Positions 1-6,414 of a stretch of 11,857 nt of DNA are shown piece after piece. Below the pieces are notes generated by a model. It made no database searches. It saw only the letters and a program-made list of their open reading frames with translations, and was not told the origin of the DNA. Each line of letters begins with the position of its first letter. The first letter of the stretch is position 1. Location: the NCBI GenBank assembly GCA_031259655.1, contig JAIRLF010000011.1:1-11857 (forward strand), in the 5' to 3' direction. This DNA is from Prevotellaceae bacterium. GTDB taxonomy: Bacteria > Bacteroidota > Bacteroidia > Bacteroidales > UBA932. The position numbers and the translations under genes are program-made.

Positions 1-1846
1 TTTTAACTTTAGTAAATTCTCTTGGCGAGAGCCCTGTGATTTGTTTGAAAGAGCGGTAGAACGAAGTCCGGCTTCGAAACCCCACCATTCCGTACAGTTC
101 GTCGATGTACAGATTTTGATGTTTGGAAATAATCCTCAGCGCCTCCTTAATTCGGTACTCGTTGATAAAGTTATTAAAATTTTTTCCTGTCACGGCATTG
201 ATAGCATGAGACAGGTTATTCCGGTTGATGTTTAGTTTTTTAGCGAGAATATCCAGCGTCAATTCGTGACCTTTAAATGCTCCGTCGAGCATAAACTCGT
301 GTACCAGTTTGACGATTTCGTTGTCTTCGTCGGTAGGAACAAGTCTGTCGCTGTCGCTGTCGTCACCGAAATTTTCTTCAGTCCGGTTAATGATTTCGAA
401 ATAATTTTGGTTAGCCCATTGCAGGTTTTTATGAACCAGGTCGTTCAATGTTTGCCGCTTTTGTCTGTAAAAATAGGCGATAACAAATAAAGCAAGCATA
501 ATCAGGATTATAATAGCGAAAGACATTTGCAGCCGGTTTTTCAGTTTTTGTTCCTGTTCGTTTTTCATTGCGATTTCGGCTTCGTGCAGTTCCTGTTCCG
601 CACGAAGGATAATCAGGGAGTTTGTTTTTTTCTCGTGTATGTCATGCGCCCACTGCATGGAGTCGACATATTGATATGCCAGGTCGGTTTGTCCGACGTT
701 CAGGTTATAGCGAAACATCTGTTCGAAGAGTTTCTTTTTTCTGAAATATAAATCCGGATATTGTCTTATCAGGGCATTAACCGAATCAATCATCACTTTG
801 GCTTGCGGGTATTGTTTTTCAGCGAGGTGGCATTCGCATAAAGCGATACAGGCGTCGAATATGCTTTTTCTTAAGCATTCCTTGAATGCTTCGGGCAGCC
901 ATCGTTTCAGTATTGGCATAGCTTTGCGGTGCATATTACGTCTTATCAGGTTGTTTGCGATTCCCACCGCCGCCATGGCATCGTAAGATGGGCGAAAGCG
1001 CACCATGTTAGTATCGTCGTATATCGAACGGTAATAGAAGTCGGACGAATCGAGCTGATTTATTTCGGCGTAATATTCTGCGAGCAGAAACCGCGCCCGC
1101 AAGTCAGACCGGTCGGCAAAGTGCGTTGGCGGAGAGTGCAAGGCTTTTTTCAGGAAAAAAACGGCGCGTTCGTAATCGCGGAAATTGTAGTAATCGCTGC
1201 CGATATGATAGTAAATGTAATGATAATTAATATATTCTTCCGGCGTTATCTGTTTGAGCAAATCGACTATGGGGGGTATATATTTGAACATTTTGGCGTA
1301 GTTGCCGAAATCGCGGTACATGTGATAAGATTCCGCCAGATACTCCAGATACCTTGCTTTGTCGTTTTTGAAAACAAGTCGGTCGATATATTTGTGCATT
1401 TCCTGCACGGCGTTTTCCATTTCTTCCTCCGTCACGCCGCCTCCTGAGAACAGTTTGGAGTAGAACAGCCCGTGTATTTTCATATAATCGGCTTCGTAAT
1501 TCAACAGGGCGGAGTTGTATTTCTTTGCAGCGTCTTTTATTTTGCGATAGCCTTCTTCGACCTGCTTTGCCGAAGCATAATCCAATATTTCCCAGTAATA
1601 GTAATGCACCAGGTCTTCGGTGTAAACGCTACGCCTGTCGGCGACCATGTGATAACAGAGACTGTCCAGATTAAAATACCAGACTTCGTTGTATTTTGCG
1701 ACGACTACGCTGTCGCCGTCCGGCGTTCGCGGATAGTTGAGCGCGCGCATACGCCACGGATATTTCCTTATCTCCAGACCCTCGTGAACCTGTCCATAAC
1801 CGGCAATGTTGCAAATCAACAAAAGTATAGTTATAAAATGTCTCAT
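1..1846 (-). CDS. Membrane-anchored TPR/AraC-type HTH transcriptional regulator (3' end off window)
   Basis: Reading the minus strand from the ATG at 1846-1844 gives at least 615 open codons running off the left edge. Seen: a hydrophobic N-terminus (MRHFITILLLICNIAGYGQ) that looks like a signal peptide; a long helical, Tyr/Ala-rich region (about residues 60-400) resembling degenerate TPR repeats; a charged, probably coiled-coil segment (about 415-440, with EQEQKLKNRLQ); one membrane segment at about 442-462; and an AraC-type HTH at about 528-613 (LDILAKKLNINRNNLSHAIN, then GFRSRTSFYRSFKQITGLSP). HTH_18 domains end shortly after this motif, so only a few residues should be missing. By family, such Bacteroidetes proteins are one-component regulators with a periplasmic sensing part and a cytoplasmic DNA-binding part. 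The ligand and targets are unknown. It is divergent from the CoA transferase, 665 bp away. High confidence in the architecture, none about the signal sensed. Confidence 0.88.
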   Translation of the reverse strand, partial: MRHFITILLLICNIAGYGQVHEGLEIRKYPWRMRALNYPRTPDGDSVVVAKYNEVWYFNLDSLCYHMVADRRSVYTEDLVHYYYWEILDYASAKQVEEGYRKIKDAAKKYNSALLNYEADYMKIHGLFYSKLFSGGGVTEEEMENAVQEMHKYIDRLVFKNDKARYLEYLAESYHMYRDFGNYAKMFKYIPPIVDLLKQITPEEYINYHYIYYHIGSDYYNFRDYERAVFFLKKALHSPPTHFADRSDLRARFLLAEYYAEINQLDSSDFYYRSIYDDTNMVRFRPSYDAMAAVGIANNLIRRNMHRKAMPILKRWLPEAFKECLRKSIFDACIALCECHLAEKQYPQAKVMIDSVNALIRQYPDLYFRKKKLFEQMFRYNLNVGQTDLAYQYVDSMQWAHDIHEKKTNSLIILRAEQELHEAEIAMKNEQEQKLKNRLQMSFAIIILIMLALFVIAYFYRQKRQTLNDLVHKNLQWANQNYFEIINRTEENFGDDSDSDRLVPTDEDNEIVKLVHEFMLDGAFKGHELTLDILAKKLNINRNNLSHAINAVTGKNFNNFINEYRIKEALRIISKHQNLYIDELYGMVGFRSRTSFYRSFKQITGLSPREFTKVK

Positions 1847-1972
1847 ATCAAAAGCGTTCTCAAACCGATTTCCGTCTTGCGGATTCACCTGCCAAAAAGT
1901 TTATCTTTCATCTTTCAACTAAAATTTATGCGCGTAAACTCCATAAGAACGAATATCATATATTTCGCGGCT

Positions 1973-1980
1973 CAAATATA
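1973..1980 (-). promoter_or_regulatory. Putative -7 element of the regulator gene
   Basis: On the minus strand this reads TATATTTG, an exact match to the Bacteroidetes TAnnTTTG -7 box. No good TTG sits at the expected 19-nt spacing; the nearest is about 26 nt upstream. The promoter may therefore be weak or activator-dependent. The implied leader is about 120 nt. Confidence 0.5.
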
Positions 1981-2023
1981 ATATATTAAGTTGAAAAACG
2001 ATGCGTCAATTTGTAAAAAAAAT

Positions 2024-2064
2024 GCGTCGACGCAATTTTGATATCGTCGGCACAATTTTGATAT
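2024..2064. repeat. Tandem 20-bp direct repeats, candidate operator
   Basis: Two adjacent copies of a unit close to CGTCGRCRCAATTTTGATAT begin 20 bp apart. The last 12 bases (CAATTTTGATAT) are identical at 2033-2044 and 2053-2064. The first copy overlaps the perfect 12-bp palindrome TGCGTCGACGCA (2023-2034). Looser relatives (GCGTCAATTT at 2004, GCGTCAAAATTT at 2102) flank them. A period of two helical turns is typical of AraC-family half-sites, and the block lies just upstream of the regulator's -7 box. That the regulator binds here is inference. Confidence 0.5.
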
Positions 2065-2222
2065 TGGAAAATATGAGATTAAAGAAATGAAACAATTTGT
2101 CGCGTCAAAATTTTTTTCGAAAGAAACGGTGTTTCGCTTTCCTTTTCTCCCGTATGCGGCAAAATTTCCTCACTTATGGAGCAAAATTTTAACGAAATAT
2201 TGTCCACTGATTCCACGGGATG

Positions 2223-2306
2223 CATTCCAAAATGTCGTTTTTGAGGATAACCTGCTTTTCAAGCCGGTTATCCTCATACAAAAAGGCGACATTTTAGAAT
2301 GTCGCC
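2223..2306. repeat. Long nested inverted repeat with an alternative hairpin
   Basis: Positions 2223-2301 fold into one long stem: CATTC/GAATG, AAAATGTCG/CGACATTTT, TTTTT/AAAAA, GAGGATAACC/GGTTATCCTC and GCTT/AAGC around a TTC loop. That is about 33 pairs with small bulges. The 3' arm can instead pair with the next bases as GGCGACATT-TTAG-AATGTCGCC (2285-2306), which excludes part of the long stem. Read on the minus strand, the short hairpin is followed by TTTTT and resembles an intrinsic terminator; on the plus strand no T-run follows. It lies about 150 bp upstream of the CoA-transferase promoter. It could be a MITE-like repeat, an antisense terminator or a leader switch. Confidence 0.65.
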
Positions 2307-2444
2307 GGAAAAAACTTTGTCGAAAGGTAAAATTGTTCATCAAACAGTGGATTCGTTAAATCGAAACTGAATATTTTTTACGGGCATTACACACTGTAAA
2401 TCATAAAAATAAACATAGAATATTTGTCGCGGGCATATTTTTAT

Positions 2445-2475
2445 TTTGTAGAATGTCATAAAAGGAATAATTTTG
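2445..2475 (+). promoter_or_regulatory. Promoter of the CoA-transferase gene
   Basis: TTTG (2445-2448), a 19-nt spacer and TAATTTTG (2468-2475) match the Bacteroidetes primary-sigma consensus at every defined position. Transcription would start near 2482, leaving a leader of about 30 nt. The long hairpin at 2223-2306 would then lie outside the mRNA. A 14-base string starting at the -7 box (TAATTTTGCGCCCT) recurs at the rpsU promoter. Confidence 0.75.
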
Positions 2476-2511
2476 CGCCCTAATTTCGAAAAAATGTACA
2501 GATAGATTATT

Positions 2512-3996
2512 ATGAACATGAAATACACATTGATGTCGCCGGAAGAAGCGGCGAGTTTTATAAAAGATGGTGATAATGTAGGATTTAGCGGTTTCACTGC
2601 CGCAGGTTGCCCGAAAGCCGTGTCTATGGCGATAGCAAAGCAGGCAGAAGCAAAACATGCACAAGGCGAGCCTTTTAAGATAGGAATGTACACGGGCGCT
2701 TCGACAGGCGACAGCATCGACGGATATCTGGCGCGCGCAAATGCAATCAAATTCCGCACACCATATCAGTCAAACAAAGATTTGCGACAGGCAATGAACG
2801 ATGGTACAACCAATTATTTCGATTTGCATCTCTCGCATCTCGCTCAAATGCTGCGATACGGTTTTCTCGAAAAAATCAACTTCGCAATAATCGAAGCCGC
2901 TGATATTACCGGCGATGGAGAAATTATCCCGACTTGCGGAGTAGGTATCGCGCCGACAATATGCGAATATGCCGACAAAATCATCGTCGAGCTTAACAGC
3001 TGTCACCCCAAAGAAATCAGAGGAATACATGATATTTACGTTCCACTCGACCCGCCTCTGCGCAGAGAACTGCCGGTATATAAAGTAAACGACCGAATCG
3101 GAACGCCGTATATTAAGGTAGACCCCTCGAAAATTCTGTGCGTGGTCAATACCGACCTCGAAAATGAAGGCGGAGCGTTTACTCCTGTCGATGAGACAAC
3201 GGCGCGTATCGGAGACAATGTTGCCGACTTTTTGGTGAAGGAAATGAGCCTTGGACATATTCCGAAATCGTTTTTGCCGATTCAATCGGGCGTAGGAAAT
3301 ATTGCCAACGCGGTTTTGGGCTCTATGGGCAACAATTCGGCTATTCCCCAATTCGAGGTTTATACCGAAGTGATTCAGGATGCGGTGATTGAGCTGATGC
3401 GAAAAGAACGCGTCAAATTTGCAAGCGGATGTTCGCTCACCGTCAGCAATCCGACTATCAACGAGATATATGGCGATTTGGCGTTTTTCAGAGACAAAAT
3501 ACTCTTGCGTCCGCAGGAATTGTCGAACAATCCGGAAATTATCCGCCGTCTCGGTCTGATAACTATCAACACCGCTTTGGAAGCCGATATTTTCGGAAAT
3601 ATCAATTCGACGCATGTTGTCGGGACAAAAATGATGAACGGAATTGGCGGTTCGGGCGATTTTACCCGTAACGCCTATTTGTCGATATTCACAACTCCCT
3701 CGGTTGCTAAAGGTACTAAAATCAGCGCGATTGTGCCTATGGTCTCGCATCACGACCATACCGAACATTCGGTATCGGTGTTGATTACCGAACAGGGCGT
3801 AGCCGATTTACGGGGAAAATCGCCGATACAACGCGCTAAAGCAATAATAGATAATTGCGTACATCCGGAATACAAACAGTTGTTGTGGGATTATCTGAAA
3901 CTCGGAAAAGGACATACGCCTCACAATCTGAAATCTTGCTTCGCCTTCCATAATGCATTCAACGAAACAGGAGATATGCATAATGCGAAATATTAG
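2512..3996 (+). CDS. Acetyl-CoA hydrolase/transferase family protein (succinate/acetate/propionate CoA-transferase)
   Basis: This 494-residue protein matches the length and motifs of the class I CoA-transferase family that includes Cat1, AarC and YgfH/ScpC. It probably moves CoA between succinyl-CoA (or propionyl-CoA) and acetate or succinate in the cytoplasm. Seen: an N-terminal GFSGFTAAGCPKAV segment (about residues 24-37); the CoA-site motif QSGVGNIANAV (258-268); the expected catalytic glutamate, E286 in YTEVIQD, which in this family forms the glutamyl-CoA intermediate; and EQGVADLRG (427-435) near the C-terminus. No truncation is visible. Start: ATG 2512, with ATG 2518 two codons on equally possible; an upstream ATG at 2494 hits a stop at once. 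It is monocistronic, with its own promoter, and ends facing the rpsU terminator. The exact acyl donor and acceptor cannot be read from sequence; plain acetyl-CoA hydrolase activity is the main alternative. Confidence 0.93.
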   Translation: MNMKYTLMSPEEAASFIKDGDNVGFSGFTAAGCPKAVSMAIAKQAEAKHAQGEPFKIGMYTGASTGDSIDGYLARANAIKFRTPYQSNKDLRQAMNDGTTNYFDLHLSHLAQMLRYGFLEKINFAIIEAADITGDGEIIPTCGVGIAPTICEYADKIIVELNSCHPKEIRGIHDIYVPLDPPLRRELPVYKVNDRIGTPYIKVDPSKILCVVNTDLENEGGAFTPVDETTARIGDNVADFLVKEMSLGHIPKSFLPIQSGVGNIANAVLGSMGNNSAIPQFEVYTEVIQDAVIELMRKERVKFASGCSLTVSNPTINEIYGDLAFFRDKILLRPQELSNNPEIIRRLGLITINTALEADIFGNINSTHVVGTKMMNGIGGSGDFTRNAYLSIFTTPSVAKGTKISAIVPMVSHHDHTEHSVSVLITEQGVADLRGKSPIQRAKAIIDNCVHPEYKQLLWDYLKLGKGHTPHNLKSCFAFHNAFNETGDMHNAKY

Positions 3997-4062
3997 ATGA
4001 GGTTTAAGACATCATAAATTGACAATGGTTTATCTGTGCGGATATCTCAACGTTGTCCAGTA

Positions 4063-4088
4063 TAGAGACGATGCATGCAACGTCTCTA
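4063..4088. repeat. REP-like palindrome, copy 1
   Basis: The arms TAGAGACG and CGTCTCTA flank ATGCATGCAA, whose centre TGCATGCA is itself palindromic. The 26-bp unit is symmetric apart from one central A/A mismatch. It lies 67 bp after the CoA-transferase stop and is related to the palindrome at 4125-4158. It could fold at the 3' end of the transferase mRNA, but there is no T-run after it. Confidence 0.7.
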
Positions 4089-4124
4089 CGACGCCCTTGA
4101 TGACCACACAACGACCGCATAATC

Positions 4125-4158
4125 TACGAGGAGATGTTGCATGCAACGTCTCCTCGTA
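4125..4158. repeat. REP-like palindrome, copy 2
   Basis: The arms TACGAGGAGA (4125-4134) and TCTCCTCGTA (4149-4158) enclose GTTGCATGCAAC (4136-4147). The result is a 34-bp palindrome broken only by one T/G position. It shares the GAGAyG...TGCATGCAACGTCTC core with copy 1, 37 bp away. From memory, similar palindromes recur as interspersed repeats in other bacteria, so a genome-wide family is likely. Confidence 0.7.
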
Positions 4159-4168
4159 AAAAACAAAA

Positions 4169-4193
4169 GAGTATGACTAAGATAGTCATACTC
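4169..4193 (-). terminator. Intrinsic terminator of rpsU
   Basis: GAGTATGACTA (4169-4179), an AGA loop and TAGTCATACTC (4183-4193) form a perfect 11-bp stem. On the minus strand it is followed by TTTTGTTTTTT, as expected of a Rho-independent terminator, and it begins 22 bases after the rpsU stop. There is no T-run on the plus side, so it serves rpsU. Confidence 0.88.
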
Positions 4194-4215
4194 CCCACTT
4201 TATTAAAAAATCATA

Positions 4216-4407
4216 TTAAAAATCTTCAGATCTCAATTTTTGACGATAGATAGCGCTTTTAATTTCATCGCGGCGCACCACCGACCTTTTCGTGAAGTTT
4301 TTACGCGCTCGGAGTTCTCTTAGAACCCCTGTTTTCTCGAATTTACGTTTAAATTTCTTTAGCGCTCTTTCTATGTTTTCGCCCTCTTTAATAGGTACTA
4401 TAATCAT
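4216..4407 (-). CDS. rpsU: Small ribosomal subunit protein bS21
   Basis: The 63-residue basic protein starts MIIVPIKEGENIERALKKFK and continues RKFEKTGVLRELRAR, the bS21 pattern in its Bacteroidetes form. bS21 binds the 30S platform near the 3' end of 16S rRNA. In Bacteroidetes ribosomes it helps bS18 and bS6 sequester the anti-Shine-Dalgarno sequence. The start is ATG 4407-4405; the upstream in-frame GTG (4422) lies inside the SD and would add five residues outside the family. The gene is monocistronic, with its own promoter upstream and terminator downstream. It is convergent with the CoA transferase and divergent from the carboxylase gene. Confidence 0.96.
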   Translation of the reverse strand: MIIVPIKEGENIERALKKFKRKFEKTGVLRELRARKNFTKRSVVRRDEIKSAIYRQKLRSEDF

Positions 4408-4420
4408 ACGTTCAAAAAAC

Positions 4421-4430
4421 ACCTCCTTTC
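4421..4430 (-). promoter_or_regulatory. Strong Shine-Dalgarno sequence of rpsU
   Basis: The minus strand reads GAAAGGAGGT, containing the full AGGAGG core (4427-4422). It lies 14 nt before the rpsU ATG, longer than the usual spacing. None of the other starts in this window has an SD of this strength at a usable distance. Strong SDs on rpsU are known in Bacteroidetes and have been tied to autoregulation by bS21. The SD appears to sit almost at the 5' end of the transcript. Confidence 0.8.
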
Positions 4431-4436
4431 AGGGCG

Positions 4437-4466
4437 CAAAATTACTCATTATTTTTGATTCTGCAA
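4437..4466 (-). promoter_or_regulatory. Promoter of rpsU
   Basis: On the minus strand, TTG (4466-4464), 19 nt and TAATTTTG (4444-4437) match the Bacteroidetes consensus. The predicted start near 4431 leaves a leader of about 24 nt that begins almost directly with the Shine-Dalgarno sequence. Confidence 0.72.
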
Positions 4467-4475
4467 TTTTTAATG

Positions 4476-4504
4476 TTGTTTTTACAATAAAATAATTAAC
4501 TTTG
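4476..4504 (+). promoter_or_regulatory. Promoter of the carboxyltransferase gene
   Basis: TTG (4476-4478), 18 nt and TAACTTTG (4497-4504) resemble the Bacteroidetes consensus. Predicted initiation near 4510 gives a leader of about 90 nt. The elements lie just upstream of, and back-to-back with, the rpsU promoter (4437-4466). Confidence 0.6.
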
Positions 4505-4539
4505 CTATCGTTTTGGATAGCATTTTCGTATTGCGAAAA
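4504..4539 (+). other. Two small hairpins in the carboxyltransferase leader
   Basis: GCTATC-GTTTTG-GATAGC (4504-4521) and TTTTCG-TATTG-CGAAAA (4523-4539) are adjacent 6-bp stems at the expected 5' end of the mRNA. They may protect the 5' end. There is no T-run after them and no riboswitch class I recognise. Confidence 0.4.
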
Positions 4540-4599
4540 GCCGGTCTGGGACATATATGGTATTAATATACAATGTTTTGTAATTAAATAATTAGTTTT

Positions 4600-6381
4600 A
4601 TGAGACGAGAAATTAAATTTAGTCTTTTGTACAGAGACATGTGGCAATCTTCCGGGAAATATGTACCTCGGGCAGACCAGTTGGAACAAATTGCTCCTGC
4701 GATTGTGGAAATGGGTTGTTTTGCGAGAGTCGAAACGAACGGCGGCGCTTCGGAGCAAGTAAATTTGCTGTACGGCGAAAATCCGAATAATTCCGTCAGG
4801 ACTTTCACTAAACCCTTCAACAAGGCGGGTATTCAAACGCACATGCTCGACAGGGGATTGAACGGTATCAGAATGTATCCTGTGCCTGCCGACGTCAGGA
4901 AGTTGATGTACAAGGTAAAAAAAGCTCAGGGAGTTGATATTACAAGGATTTTCTGCGGATTGAACGACGTGAGAAATATCATCCCTTCGATTGCTTACGC
5001 AAAAGAAGGCGGAATGATTCCTCAAGCTGCCCTGTGTATCACTTACTCGCCTGTACATACGGTTGATTATTACGTAAATATGGCGACAACATTGATTGAA
5101 GCGGGAGCGGAAGAGATTTGCCTGAAAGACATGGCAGGAATCGGACGTCCTCACAGCAACGGACAGATTGTGAAAGGTATAAAGGATAGATATCCGGACG
5201 TGATGGTTCAATATCACGGACATAGCGGTCCGGGCTTTTCTGTCGCATCGATGCTCGAAGTTGCAAAAGCGGGCGTAGATTATATCGATGTGGCGATGGA
5301 ACCGCTTTCGTGGGGCATGATTCATCCCGACGTCATAACTATACAGGCAATGCTCAGGGACGCAGGATTTTCGGTTCCCGACATCAATATGAAAGCGTAT
5401 ATGGAAGCAAATCGCCTTACGCAATCGTTTATTGACGATTTTCTCGGATATTTTATCGACCCCTCGAACAGGATAATGACTTCGTTACTTGTAGGATGCG
5501 GGCTTCCGGGAGGTATGATGGGCTCGATGATGTCCGACTTGAAAGGAATGCACGGAGCAATCAATATGGCGTTGCGCCAGAGCGGGAAACCCGAAGTTTC
5601 GCTAAATAGTCTCGTTGTACAATTGTTTCAGGAAGTCGAATATGTATGGCCCAAACTCGGATATCCTCCATTAGTAACCCCGTTCAGCCAGTATGTTAAA
5701 AACATAGCGTTGATGAACATTTTTTCGATGGCAAAAGGCGAACCCCGTTTTTCGAATATCGACAAAGACAGCATGAACATGATAACCGGCAAAATGGGTA
5801 AACTACCCGGCGAACTTGCTCCCGAAATAATGAAGATTGTCGAAGAAAAAAGTCTGGAATTTTATACCGGCAACCCGCAAGACCCTTATCCCGATGCTTT
5901 AGAGCAATATAAACAGGAAATGAAGGATAATAAATGGGATTTCGGCCCCGACGACGAAGAGTTGTTCGAACTGGCAATGCACGACCGTCAATACAGAGAT
6001 TATAAGTCGGGTATAGCAAAACAGCGATTCGTGCAGGAACTGGAGGCGGCGAAAGAAAAAGCCGGAGCGCCAAAATCAGTTTCGCGTCCGGTTGTGGAAA
6101 TACCTAATTTCGACATCAATCGCGTCCGAGAATTGTATCCCAAAGCACAACCCGTCCAGGCAACCTGCAAAGGAACAGTCATCTGGCAATACGATGTCGA
6201 GGATAAGTCTACCGCCCCCGTAATCGGCGCCGAATTTAAGAAAGGCGACACAATCTGTTTTATTGAAGCATATTACGGCTTGGAACCGGTTAAAGCCCTG
6301 TCCGACGGTAAAATTGTTCAGATAGAAACAAAGCAGGGAACGAAAGTCGAAAAAAATCAGGCGCTTGCGTTTCTGAATTGA
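4600..6381 (+). CDS. Carboxyltransferase of the pyruvate carboxylase B / oxaloacetate decarboxylase alpha type, with a lysine-less biotinyl-like domain
   Basis: This 593-residue protein has an HMGL-like carboxyltransferase barrel (about 1-290), a conserved carboxylase domain (about 290-480), a linker, and a C-terminal biotinyl/lipoyl-like domain (about 525-593). Relatives move CO2 between biotin and pyruvate/oxaloacetate. Seen: RDMWQSS (D13, Q16) in place of RDAHQS, LCLKDMAG-type KDMAG (K176) and HGH (H206, H208). D13, K176, H206 and H208 match in kind and spacing the metal ligands and carbamylated lysine of transcarboxylase 5S. The carrier domain reads FIEAYYGLEPVKA where EAMKM is expected, so tyrosine 559 replaces the biotin-accepting lysine. 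Further divergence: ETNGG (45-49) for EVWGG. Start ATG 4600. The gene is monocistronic, divergent from rpsU. It may use a separate biotin carrier or no longer be biotin-dependent. The fold is sure; the reaction is not. Confidence 0.85.
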   Translation: MRREIKFSLLYRDMWQSSGKYVPRADQLEQIAPAIVEMGCFARVETNGGASEQVNLLYGENPNNSVRTFTKPFNKAGIQTHMLDRGLNGIRMYPVPADVRKLMYKVKKAQGVDITRIFCGLNDVRNIIPSIAYAKEGGMIPQAALCITYSPVHTVDYYVNMATTLIEAGAEEICLKDMAGIGRPHSNGQIVKGIKDRYPDVMVQYHGHSGPGFSVASMLEVAKAGVDYIDVAMEPLSWGMIHPDVITIQAMLRDAGFSVPDINMKAYMEANRLTQSFIDDFLGYFIDPSNRIMTSLLVGCGLPGGMMGSMMSDLKGMHGAINMALRQSGKPEVSLNSLVVQLFQEVEYVWPKLGYPPLVTPFSQYVKNIALMNIFSMAKGEPRFSNIDKDSMNMITGKMGKLPGELAPEIMKIVEEKSLEFYTGNPQDPYPDALEQYKQEMKDNKWDFGPDDEELFELAMHDRQYRDYKSGIAKQRFVQELEAAKEKAGAPKSVSRPVVEIPNFDINRVRELYPKAQPVQATCKGTVIWQYDVEDKSTAPVIGAEFKKGDTICFIEAYYGLEPVKALSDGKIVQIETKQGTKVEKNQALAFLN

Positions 6382-6386
6382 ACAGC

Positions 6387-6414
6387 TAAGAGTTAAGAGT
6401 TAAGAACTAAGAGT
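6387..6414. repeat. Four-copy heptamer tandem repeat
   Basis: TAAGAGT, TAAGAGT, TAAGAAC and TAAGAGT follow one another with a 7-bp period, starting 6 bp after the carboxyltransferase stop. No function is evident. Replication slippage may vary the copy number. Confidence 0.6.

Noticed and set aside
929..1981. Plus-strand frames of 172 and 169 codons
   Set aside because: Mostly antisense to the TPR/AraC-type regulator on the minus strand, which has clear domains.
2087..2359. A 90-codon plus-strand reading frame in the divergent gap
   Set aside because: It runs straight through the long inverted repeat, resembles no family and has no start context; probably chance.
2770..3768. A 332-codon minus-strand frame
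   Set aside because: It lies wholly antisense to the well-supported CoA-transferase gene and shows no domain; a shadow of its codon pattern.
4063..4158. CRISPR array
   Set aside because: Only two units, palindromic and of unequal length, with no spacer regularity and no cas genes.
4408..4422. GTG start for rpsU at 4422
   Set aside because: It lies within the Shine-Dalgarno sequence and adds five residues absent from bS21 proteins.
4429..5424. A 331-codon minus-strand frame
   Set aside because: Antisense to the carboxyltransferase gene and across two promoters; Arg/His/Ser-rich with no domain.
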